Below, piece after piece: positions 32,508 to 43,577 of a DNA stretch of 64,000 nt. The notes under the pieces were generated by a model. That model saw only the letters and a list, made by a program, of their open reading frames with translations. It searched no databases and had not been told where the DNA came from. The position numbers were made by a program, and so were the translations under genes. Position 1 is the stretch's first letter; every line of letters starts with the position of its first letter. Source of the stretch: Boswellia sacra (lineage: Eukaryota > Streptophyta > Magnoliopsida > Sapindales > Burseraceae); NCBI GenBank assembly GCA_013180625.2, contig SNVD02013943.1, positions 1 through 64,000 on the forward strand, in the 5' to 3' direction.

Positions 32508-33026
32508 TAGGGGTGAAAATTTTTGACACGACACGCGAACACGATACGAACACGACATGAATATACTACACGATTAATAAACGGGTCGGGTTTGGATTGA
32601 AGGTGTTCAACACGTCAACCCGTTTAATGACACGAATAGTTAAATATATTTTGTCTATCCTTAATATATAAGTTCATTCAATGATATAAATTATTACTAC
32701 TTACAATATATATATATATATTATAAAACTGAAATTTTTATACTATAAAATAAATTAATTTATAAAATAATAAATTATGATGATTTAAATAATATTTTAT
32801 ACTAATAATTATTTATATTCTAAAAATAATTTTAATTGATTTAAATATATCGAATATAATATATTATGTATAACTCGATTAAACAATTAAGTAAATTATG
32901 TGAATTAAATATGGCACGATTACAACATGTAGGTAACATATTTAATAATCGTGTCTAGTTTGGATTTCATGTTTTGATATGAATAATTAAATAGGTTGAC
33001 ACGATACTACACGGATGGCAACCCTA
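32508..33026. mobile_element. hAT-type non-autonomous element (ACACGACACG family), 519 bp
   Basis: The left end is TAGGGGTGAAAATTTTTGAC and the right end GGATGGCAACCCTA. Flanks attgagat (32500-32507) and actgagac (33027-33034) match at 6 of 8 positions, as expected for an old 8-bp TSD. It contains CGTGT/ACACG subterminal motifs and no ORF. It is related to the element at 34393. It sits about 190 bp upstream of the OMT start codon. Confidence 0.75.
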
Positions 33027-33034
33027 ACTGAGAC

Positions 33035-33958
33035 TGTAGCTTCAGGAATTGTCCGGCTGCGACCTTTTGAAAATTACTAAAAAGACATTATTGGATTTGG
33101 GAGCTAAAGGCTACAGAAAAGCCTGGACAGCTATGGCTCCACCACCGGCTCGCAGCCAATCTGGCCTTCGTTTCATGCTCTTCGTTGACGCGATATCAAA
33201 ATGAAAAGATGAGGATTGCAGCGAAATCTGACAAATAATAAAAAAATTTCTACCGCATATTTAGTTTATTACACAATCAGGGAAATCAAAGGGTCCGCGA
33301 GTTGGCTTTTCGATGAAATAATTCAACATTTTAACAGGGCGGACCATGCTGGGCCAGGCTTTACTTCTGCCAGTCTCTTTTTATTTTAAAAAAAAATTCA
33401 AAATTCAAAATTTTTATGAGTAACTTGAACTATTCCTTGGACCAATATTAATTTCCTCCACGTGATCCCATCCTTTTACAAAGATAATCATATACCTCTC
33501 ATTCATCCATTACTATTAAAATTCTATTGTCAAAAACAAGATTCTTCATATCTAATGGACATAATGTAACATGAAAATTTATATAATAATTCATAATCTA
33601 ATGTAAAACCAAATATTAATAATCAAACGTAACTATGAACATAAAATAATACTTAACATAATATATCATATTTTAATATAACAGCAAACAATATTATATA
33701 TAATTTAAATAACCATAAAAAAATAGCTAGCATAATAATCCAACAAAAATAAGTTAATAAAAATATCAATCTAACATTACCAAGTTAGCAACCTCGATGT
33801 ATATAGTATGACTGTATAATTATGTGAAAAGAATTACAATAGAAGTTTGAAGGAAAACACTTACGAACAAGGGATGTGTAAGTTTTGGTGGTATCATCAT
33901 AGTGGCTGAAAGGTGGTGATCTAGTGATGATTATGAGTAATTAAATTAAATAATATAA
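33035..33958. other. Intergenic, no gene seen
   Basis: AT-rich. Nothing recognisable. Confidence 0.5.
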
Positions 33959-34392
33959 TATAGTTAAGGAAAAATTGAAAAAATGACATAATTAAGGACC
34001 CTCATTAAAATTTAAAATTTGAATACATCCTAAAAAATTTTCATGTCATAGACACTTTCTTGATAAAAAGACTCAATTACCCTTATGTATTCAATTTTTT
34101 TTTCAAAGCCTTATTTCTCCTTATTTCCCTCTTCAGTCAAAAATTATGACACCGCTCAAAACGTAAACTAACACGAGCATCGACTGAGGATAGAAGTAAG
34201 ACGACGCAAAGAAAAGCATTCATCGACATTGAGGGTCCCTAATTGTGATTTATTTTTTAGTGATTCATTAGATTTGATTTAGTTTTTAGGAAATTTGAAT
34301 TAGGGATTTGAGTTTTCGTCGGATTTGTAAACTTATTTAGGGATAAATCTAGTGTTATAATGTGATTTTTGTGGTTTGATGTGTATGAAAAC

Positions 34393-35194
34393 TAGGGGTG
34401 GTAATTTTTGATACGACACGCGAACACGACTTGACACGACACGGGTTTAAGCGGATTTGGGTTTTGGCATATTCGTGTTCGTATCGAAAATGTCAACCCG
34501 TTTAATAATCGTGTCGTGTTCGGGTTGAGAGTCTTCAACACACGAACACGATTATGACACGAGTAACACGAATAACACGAATACATATTATACACGATTG
34601 ACACGAAAACACGATTAATACGGATATTGACATAAACACGATTATGACACAATTAACACGAATAACACGAATACATATTATACACGATTGACACGATAAC
34701 ACGATTAACACGAATATTGACACGATTACATATTAAATTTAAAAATACTAAACTTTTTAGACATTTTAGTTCCTACATGTATCCAAATTTTAAAATAAAA
34801 AAGAGAAATTTAAAAACCTAATAAATTTTAAAACTTAAGATATTTTTGTCATCTAACAAAAGTTGAAAACCTAATTCTGTAATGTGTCATAATCGTGTTA
34901 ACGGGTTATAATCATGTTAATGGGTCATAATCGTGTCAATCGAGTCGTGTCAATAATGTAAACGTGTCTTAGTCGTGTTAGACGGGTCATGTTCATGTCT
35001 AACACGATTACGACCTGTTTATTATTTGTGTTAGCGTGTCGTGTCGTGTTACACGTTTAATAATCGTGTCGTGTTCATGTCGTGTCATAGTGACACGAAT
35101 AATAAACGGGTCGTGCTTGTGTTGGGTCAATCTTTATCGTGTCAAAACTCGACACGACACGAACAGGACCTGCGAACACGAATTGCCACCCCTA
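34393..35194. mobile_element. hAT-type element nested in the left MULE arm
   Basis: The ends are TAGGGGTGGTAATTTTTGA and GAATTGCCACCCCTA. Flanks are atgaaaac (34385-34392) and gtgaaaac (35195-35202), 7 of 8 identical. The interior is packed with CGTGT/ACACG motifs and includes a 90-bp tandem duplication (34550-34639 and 34640-34729). The ORFs here are by-products of the repeat. Because the right MULE arm lacks it, this insertion is younger than the MULE. Confidence 0.85.
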
Positions 35195-35219
35195 GTGAAA
35201 ACTGAATCGTCGCGACGTA

Positions 35220-35815
35220 GACGATGCGAGTGTAATCCGACAAAACTCGACACGCGACACCTACGTGTCGAGCATGTCGAATGTGAATCCGACACTCGAT
35301 ATCAGTCTATTTTCGAAGACATATTAATCCGACACTCGACACTACCTTACATCCGACACTACTCGACACGTGTGTCGAGTCGTGTTGGATTCACATCCGA
35401 CATTGGATATCAGTCTATTTTCGAAGACATCAAGTGTCGGATTATTAATTTGACACTCGACGCTACCTTTCATCCGACATGTCGAGTGTCGGATATATAG
35501 AAACCGACATGTAGATGTCTCGAAACATGTATCTGACACTCGACATGTCGGATGAAAGGTATTGTCGAGTGTCGAGTTAATCTGACACTCGATGTCTTCG
35601 AAAATTGACTGATATCCAGTGTCAGATTCACATCCGACACGACTCGATACATACTTGTCGAGTGTCGAGTGGTGTCGGATGCAAGGTAGTGTCGAGTGTC
35701 GGATTAATATGTCTTCGAAAATAGACTGATATCGAGTGTCGGATGTGTGAATCTGACACGACTCGACACGTAGGTGTCGAGTGTCGAGTTTTGTCGGATT
35801 ACACTCGCATCGTCT
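35220..35815. repeat. Palindromic core of the MULE with a short satellite-like motif
   Basis: Many copies of CGACACTCGA / TCGAGTGTCG and the longer ccgacactcgat...ctattttcgaagacat occur. They lie in one orientation left of about 35512 and in the other to its right. Confidence 0.85.
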
Positions 35816-36287
35816 ACGTCACGATGAAACGACTGGTTTCATCGATTTTCACACGTATCAAACCACAAAAATCACATTATAACACTAGATTTATCCCTAA
35901 ATAAGTTCACAAATTCGACAGAAACTCAAATCCCTAATTCAAATTCCCTAAAAATTAAATCAAATCTAACGAATCTCTAAAACAACGAAATAAATCACAA
36001 TTAGGGACCCTCAGTGTCGATGGGTGCTTCTGTCTGCGTCGTCTTGCTTCTATCCTCAGCCGATGCTCGTGTTGGTTTGCGTTTCGAGCGGTGTCGACGG
36101 GTTTCGATAATTTTTGACTGAGAAGGAGAATAAGGGAAAATAAGGCTTTGGGAAAAATTGAATACATAAAGGTAATTGAATCTTTTTATCAAGAAAGTGT
36201 CTATGGCATAAAAATTTTTCAGGATATATCCAAATTTCAATGAGGGTCCCTAATTGTGTCTATTTTTTCAATTTTCTCTATAGTTAA

Positions 36288-37724
36288 TAGCGGTGGTTTA
36301 ATAATCATTTCATCTCTTATCTTATAAATTTGGGTGTTATCATTTTAATAATACTTGTTCTAATTATGATTCTTTAAAAGTCTCTCAATTTTACATCCAC
36401 CGTAAGTGATTTAAAAGTTGACTGAACATAACTCTATCACTTAGTTACCATATACGTATCAATAATATTAGATTTATAATATTTATACAACATAAATTTT
36501 ACAACATGACGTAGTAATCTAAGTGACAAAATCCTATTAAAAATATAATTTTTCTCATCCATTTTTATTTTGTTTCCTCCTTCAGTAAATTTTGATCATA
36601 TAGGATATCATGTCATATTATAGAATATATGTTTTATAAATGTTTTAAGTCTAATATTACTCTATATGTAATATATACATCTTCACGTCATTTTGTTTAC
36701 TTATTTTGCCAGGATGGGTTCAGTAATTCCTAGCCCAAATGAAAAGTGAAGCCCATTAGCTTAAACAGATCCAAAAGAAATGTTAATCTTCTTTCCCAAT
36801 TTCTAGATCCATATACATATACTAGGCTTCATCAAATCATTGCACATTCAGACTTTGGTATTAGAACAAAGCATTGGGCTAGACTGACCTTGGGCTACAC
36901 CATATTAGTATTACCCTGTTATTGGTAGTAATTGGGTGGTTCTATATATTTGACCCCACAACTGAATTTAAGGAACCCTATTAATTTTTTGAATAGATTA
37001 ATATCTAGAGACATTCACATTTAATTCTACTAATTACTGTGTATTTTTTTTTATTTTTCTACTATAACACTAATATTATGTAAAATACAACCGTCCATTT
37101 GATTTAGGATTTGTTTGAGACTATTTACGTAAAGTTTGTAAAAACAGAGATTTCGTTAAAATATTATTGATTATTTGGTTAGATGATTATATAATACTTT
37201 CAAATATTAAATTAGTAAAAAAATTTTTGATATGGAGGAAGAAGTTAAAACTTTTACAATAAAATGATATATTTTTAACATTTCAAAAATTTTGAAAAGC
37301 TCAACAAAGAGCTTATTTGAAGTGTCTTAAGATTAAGTGTACGTAATTGACATAAAAAAATACTATTTAATTATTCATAATATTCTTTTAAATGACAAAA
37401 ATGAATAATATTAGGAAGCTTTTGAAATTAAAAATTTTTTTAAAAATTCTTAATTTGTAGATATATAGTAAAACCTTAATAAATTAATACATAAATAATA
37501 ATGACTCGAATTTTTATTTATAACAATTTCATGAATTCTGATAAAAAATAATATATTAAAATAATTGAAACATAAAAATCTTTTTAAATTAATAATTATT
37601 TATTTATTGATAAGTTAATAATTTTACTAAAATAATAAATTTTTGTAGCCTCGTTGATATTAATTTATGTAGGCTTTAATCTAGGTCTAAAATCACTTCA
37701 ACTCATTTTTATAAATAGGATAAT
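36288..37724. other. Intergenic, with a MITE-like segment at 37468-37680
   Basis: No gene seen. Bases 37468-37680 begin gtaaaaccttaataaatta and end in the near-inverted gatattaatttatgtaggct. This suggests a small terminal-inverted-repeat element of about 210 bp without a clear TSD. Confidence 0.4.
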
Positions 37725-39330
37725 ATCGCTAATCTCCTCTGAACTTTACCTTAATATCACACAAAAAATCTTTTATAGATTTATATCAGTGCTATACTAA
37801 ACTTTTACAATTTTATATTATTCAACCCTAACTAATGATTTCCTTTTACAATTTTATATCATTCAACCCTAATTAATGATTTCCGTTTTCTTTTGTATTA
37901 ATAGACCATATAAAAAGACCGTGATACCCTTATGCAGTTAAATTCTTGCATTTTTACACACAAATATAAATTACAAAAATGCTCATATAACCATTTCAAA
38001 GAACTATTAATATAGCAAAGACAAAATACTTTGCAATTACTATTTTGTCGTTGCATTCAAGTTCAAAATTTATTAAAACCAGCAGCTTTGGACCTTCGGA
38101 AAGTGGACCATAGAGGCTAGAATGAAGCAAGTATTTAAAGAACAAGACAGCCATCGTTTTTCAGCTAACCACCTTCACTCTCCTCGTTCAAAAACTCTGC
38201 AACCACAAACCAGCGTAGCAAGGAAAAAATGCAGCAAGTTCTTGTCTCTACAAGCTCCGTTCTTTTTTTTTTTTGGGTTTTTTTTCCCGGGGGGCGGGGT
38301 GGAGAATGGTGGTTGGGGGCGTGGGGCGGCGCCGGTTTTGTGATGGTGTGAAACCACAAACCAGCAAGCACAAAGGACACTATACCCAGCAAACTCCATT
38401 CTCCATCACCTCAATTCATTTCAAATAAAAAAAAAAAAAAAACCTTGTACCAACAAGCACAAACCAAACCAAGAAACCCAGCAAACTGCATTCTCCATCA
38501 GCTTCATTCATTTGTTAAAAAAAGCAAAAACAAACCACACTCAAAAACCCAGGCAACATAGCTTATTTATCAGCTACATTCATTCGATAAACAAAACTCA
38601 AACCATTAAAAACCAACCACTCCAAAAAAAACCCATCCAACTCCATTCTCTATCACGTCCATTAATTTGATTGAAAAAGCAGGAAACACCAACCACAAAG
38701 CAGCTTTATGAGACCAGCAAATGCCAACTCCACAATAAGCCATTCTTCCTCGAATAGCAACCAACAAATAATGCAACAGCACAAAACCTCAAGACGCTCA
38801 AAATAAAATTATACTCTCCATTACATGCCATTGCGTTAGATTCCCAAACCCCACCACAGGATTCGAAACTTGATTTTATCATAGAAGGACCCAATCTTTT
38901 CGATTAAAGTCCCCAAGTAAGCATTGTGCAATACGGGCACCTACTTTTTGAGTACTCGCGTGATCACCTCAATTAGGAAGCTTTGAATCTCTTCCTGGGT
39001 ATTCATCATGCGGGTTCTCCTGTTGATGAGTCGACCCTCTCTTGTGTGTTGAAGGTTCGTGGGTTATCGGACGGGAGGATGGTTTTCTCCTTTGAAATTG
39101 TTTTTTTTATTACTTTGATTTAATTACCGTTTTGCCCATTCAAGCTAAAACCATTCAATTGTAATTCATGTTAAGCATGTAATTTTATTAAAATACCCCG
39201 GTGGATTGAATGATATAAAATTATAAAGATTTGGTACGACACTGATATAAACTCGTAAAAGGCTCGTCGCGCCGTATTAAAGTGAAGTTTATCCCGTTTA
39301 TAAATTATTAATAAATTATAACAGTATACT
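37725..39330. mobile_element. Candidate element with inverted ends of about 130 bp
   Basis: Left-end sequence at 37735-37835 (atttatatcagtgctatact, ttttacaattttatattatt) reappears reverse-complemented at about 39185-39310. A direct 43-bp duplication lies at about 37802-37884. No TSD or transposase was found, so two unrelated copies of one repeat in opposite orientation remain possible. Confidence 0.35.
38350..38690. repeat. Degenerate tandem repeat, four units of about 80-95 bp
   Basis: The units share accagcaagcacaaa, acccagcaaactccattctc and catcac...ttcattcatt, each followed by an A-rich tract. A G-rich block (ggggggcggggt) precedes them at 38288. No ORF is conserved. Confidence 0.65.
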
Positions 39331-39582
39331 GTACAGTGTCGCCCTCGGGTGAGTTCCGTTGAAAGAAACGGAAGCAGCATAGCATCATGTCCAAAAATTG
39401 CATTGCAAGCACACACTCAGACTCACACCCACACAATCCGATTCTCTGTTACTTTCTCGTAAAACAAACGCATGTCGGCATGTGCTTGCCTCTTTGAGAG
39501 TCCAAACATCGAATAACTGGTGCGCAAGTACTCGCCAAAAGAATTTAAGAAAAATAAAAATAAAAAAATAACACAGAGAGAG

Positions 39583-41653
39583 ATGATCCTACCCGTAGTG
39601 AAGCTAGGAACTCTCGCACTGAAAACCGCATGCAAACCAATAGCCAATCGTCTCAAGAAGGAAGCTGGCTTCCACCCCAAATTCCGCCAGTTCATCATCA
39701 ACGTTGCCCAGGTAGTTTCACCTTTCCCTTTAGTGTCTTAAATGACTGCTATGCTTATCTGAAGGGTGGACTGGAGCTTTCCTTATTTTATTTGTTTCAT
39801 TATTCATGCTGTTGATGTTGATGTTGAGCTTGATTTACAATTGTTTTCAAAATGTGCTTAGTTATATATTATCATGTAGCTATTTGGAGTACATTATATA
39901 TGTTGCCTACTTGCTTTGCCTCAGATTTGATTACCTCGAATCAATTGCAATTATTACCCTATCTTAATCTTAGCCAGTTGGAAGATGGATGATTACTTCA
40001 TTTTATGACATCTTATTTGTTCTACGCTTTGATAGTTGAATTGGACCGAGATTATGCAATATCAACGTCATTAGAGAGTTATTTGCTTGCTACTTATTGA
40101 AGTTCTTAGCCCACGGTTCTGGTTATTTACCCTTTGGATTTTTTCACTGATCATGAATTAGGATTTTATTGCCGTTTCTGAAAATGTTCAAAATTCAAGA
40201 CCTAAGATCGAGATATTGAAAATATGTCGTGTGATTAATTTGAAAAATCCCCATCTGTGGGATCAGAAAATCATGTTTACTGCATAATTTTTAAAAGGTT
40301 ATATATTCAAAGTTTTCTTTTAAGTTACTAATTCTTTCATTATTTTTCTTTTCAAAAGATCTGATTGTTGTCATACTATATATTCCTTATGATGTTGAAT
40401 CAGGCAAATCATCGATTCACGACAAAAATGCAAAGGCGCATTTATGGTCATGCAACTAATGTTGCAATACGCCCTCTGGATGAGGAAAAAGCTGTCCAAG
40501 CTGCAGCAGATCTTATTGGTGAACTATTTGTGTTTTCGGTAATGCTAAATTTTAATTTCTAATTTTTGTTGGAAATTATATGAAAGATGACATGCTAAAT
40601 GATTCTCAACTCCTTATGTGGCCAACATACAATTTATGGCTTCTTCTTATGATAAGGATTTATTAATATATAGGATATCAGCACCTAGATGATCTATGTG
40701 CATGGGAGATAATATAGACTGGCCTACCTGATGGTGAATTTGGCTGTCATGGGCTGTTATGTACATCGAGGATCTGGGCAAATGGCTTGGTCCCATTGTA
40801 CTGCTTATGTCATTGTATCTTTTGTACCCTGCATTGAATAATTTTTCACAAGATAAACATTGTATAATGCCTTTCTTGTCTCTCTAGGTTGCAGCAGGTG
40901 CTGTAATTTTTGAGGTGCAAAGAAGTTATAGATCTGAAGCCAGAAAGGAGGAGCAGCGCAGAAAAGAATTAGATGTATGTTTTTTCTCTAATGTGTTATC
41001 CTGCCATGAATTTAGCGCCAGTGTTTCTATTTTTAACTCTCTCGAGCATCTTTCTAATAGTGTTTCATTTGTGTTAATTGAAACAGGCACTCTATCAGTT
41101 AGCCCCCACATACTCCATAGTCTGATAACATAGGAATTTTCATAATCTCTGTTCCATTTGAAACAGATAAATGTTATCCATAAGGTTGCCTGATATTATG
41201 ATTGGCTGAAAGCTAACAAATGCTTTATAAAGGTCACATTTTGAGTGCCCACTTTGTGATGTATACCCTGAATCCAGTTTATGTGACAATGTGCTTTTTT
41301 CATACATGGAAAGTGTGAAAATGTGGAGCTTAACTGATCCTATGTGTAGAATGTATGTTGAAGTCTTGTCTTAACTAATTGCAAACAAGGTCTTGTTAGT
41401 GGAACGTGTTTTTATATTTTTACTCGATGATGGGAGAGAAACTTGTGCTCTTGTTTGTTTTATAATTCAGTAATCCTTTTATATATCTGTATAGGCAATG
41501 AAGCAGAGAGATGAAGATTTAGCAAGAGAACTTGAGCAGCTTAAACAGAAATTTGCAGAGCTGGAACAACTTGCTAAAGGCCGAGGATTAAGTGGCATGT
41601 TCCATTTTAGGCATGCTCCTCACACTGATGATGAAAGAGCAAAATCCACTTAG
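39583..41653 (+). CDS. OPA3-like: OPA3-like protein, 169 aa
   Basis: Exons 39583-39711, 40404-40538, 40888-40974 and 41495-41653, all phase 0 with GT-AG borders. The protein starts MILPVVKLGTLALKT. It continues with KPIANRLKKEA and the core IINVAQANHRFTTKMQRRI, then RPLDEEKAVQAAADLIGE, a hydrophobic segment (LFVFSVAAGAVIFEV) and a Lys/Glu-rich coiled coil (about residues 118-145). This is the OPA3 family (PF07047), whose animal members sit in mitochondrial membranes. Plant members are poorly studied, so the location is inferred. The length is typical. A short spliced 3' UTR may follow near 41669-41815. Confidence 0.92.
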
Positions 41654-43577
41654 TCACTGCAGTTCTCAGGTAAACTAGAAGAACCCTGTTAGGGCTTAGT
41701 TGCCTGACTGCCCCTCGTCTGAGATAGACACTTTAGGCTTGACGTCATTGAAATCTTTAGATATTTATCTATTTTCGTCAAATCTATATTTGGTTTCTTT
41801 TGCAGGAAGCAAGATATTTAGAGAACTGAATTTTCTGGGAGATGCTTAGGGTAACTTTTGTAGCTGTAATAATCAACACCACAGACTCATGATACTTTTG
41901 ACAGAACTCCTTTATAAGGATAACATTTGAAAAACATCTCTTCATTTACTAAGATTCATCGTAGGTTTCTATAACGAGGTTGATTGTATTGTAATTTTTC
42001 TGCTAATGATCCAGTTTCTGTAGAACGTGGTCACTTTGAACATCTTGGGAAACCCCCTTTTTTGACTATAACAATGATTCTTTAAAGCGGTGCTTGTATG
42101 AACTGCTGTCTGAAGCATCCTGTTTGGAAACTAATCTCCAAATCAATACTATTTCAGATACTTCTACATCAGCATAAGGTTGATTATTTCTTGCAAGGTG
42201 GAATTAAGTTTTTAAAATCTCTGAATAATTTATAATTTTGTACAATATAATAAATGAAAGATTTTGATGACAATTAAAGTTTCGTTCAAATCATAGAAAC
42301 TTATTCTATAATACTAGTGTTGTATTACTGATCAAAGGATGATCATTTTGTGATATTATCCGAAACTTAATCGATCAATGAAACAAAAGCAATGAAAGCA
42401 TTGTCATCTAACGTAAAAGGGTGGCGCTGACAATACCAATAATGGACGATTTTATAACACAATAAAAATGCATTATTTAACACAAATACACAATTAAGAT
42501 TTGAATGATTTACCTTTTAAATAATGAATAATTATTGAGAAAAAAATAGAAGATGACGATAGTAATAATAAGAGTAAGGTTGTTTGAAACCATAAAGTTT
42601 TAGATTTTTTTATCATGTTTTTAATAATTTTTTAATTTTTAATTTTCATCTTCTTTATCATTCAATCAGTCAATAATCCAGCCATTTTTAAGACAATTTG
42701 TAAAATAAAAATCTAAATAAAAAAAATGGAATGCAGATAGCCTCACTGTAATAAAAATTCATTCACTAACACTAAACTCGCATTAAAATCACATCAGATT
42801 AATTAGAGAAAATTGAAAGAAAAATAAAGAAAAATTGAATTAGGGTATAGCGGTAATTGAACACTTGGAGGCAAGAAAAGTTTTATTTATTTTTAATTAT
42901 ATTTTTCCCGGGTTGATTGTATTAATTAATATAATATTAACCGAGTGGCGTAGATGTTCCTCAATTTCTCATCAGCATTGAACTCACTCAGCACTTGCAT
43001 GAAACTAGAGCAACTCGCTTTCCCTTCCCCACATTGATTCCTTGTAAAAATTTCAGTTATTTTCTTTTCACTTTTAGTGTTTTCGATTTCTTGTCATCTC
43101 AGGGTTTTAGCTTTTTAGGGTTTTTATAGCTTCTTCACTCTTTCATGACTATGGAAAATACATGAATGATAATCAAACTTTGTTTTTCATGTTCATTTAT
43201 GTAAATCCCAAGATGAAAAAGAACATTTCTTTAACTTCAGTTGACTAAGGAGTTAAAATCTGCTTGTTTGGTTTTTTATTTTACTTTGTTTCAGTCTTTT
43301 CTGATTCTGATTTTGACATTGTAGATTTTTGTCCTGACATCTTCGATCAGTTCTAAGAAAGATTGTACTTTTCTTTTTTATTTTTGCGAAATAAAATTTG
43401 GGTATTCTTGAAGGAGTTAAATTTCTCTTGTTTAAGATTGAGACCTGTAGTTTTGTTTTTGAACCTAACTGTTATATGCTCGAAATTCTTGTTGCTTGAG
43501 TTATTTCTGTTATGCAATTTCAGATATTTGAGTCTTTTTTATTATCATTTTGTTAGGATTTGAGTAGAAGGGGTTTG
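41654..43577. other. OPA3 3' flank and VOZ 5' flank
   Basis: No additional gene. The VOZ 5' UTR probably starts near 42990-43040. It may be spliced, with an acceptor at about 43556 (ttttgttag) just before the coding start. Confidence 0.5.

Larger units (their letters stand above)
33968..36278. mobile_element. Foldback Mutator-like element (MULE) with 9-bp TSD
   Basis: The left end GGAAAAATTGAAAAAATGAC is mirrored at the right by ...TTTTTTCAATTTTCTC. The 9-bp repeats tatagttaa at 33959-33967 and 36279-36287 are identical, which is the MULE signature. Both arms run as one inverted repeat to a centre at about 35512. Apart from the 802-bp hAT nested in the left arm, each arm is about 750 bp with a loop of only some 30 bases. 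Matching landmarks in opposite orientation are gagggtcccta, gacactttcttgataaaaag and ctagatttatccctaaataa (right) / the complement (left). There is no transposase. Transcription through it would give a long hairpin. Confidence 0.9.

Noticed and set aside
35036..35500. 154-codon ORF rich in Arg, Cys and Ser
   Set aside because: It arises from the ACACG/CGACACTCGA repeats across a transposon junction and is not a gene.
38122..38399. ORFs on both strands over the G-rich block
   Set aside because: They are compositional by-products. There is no splice context or recognisable domain.
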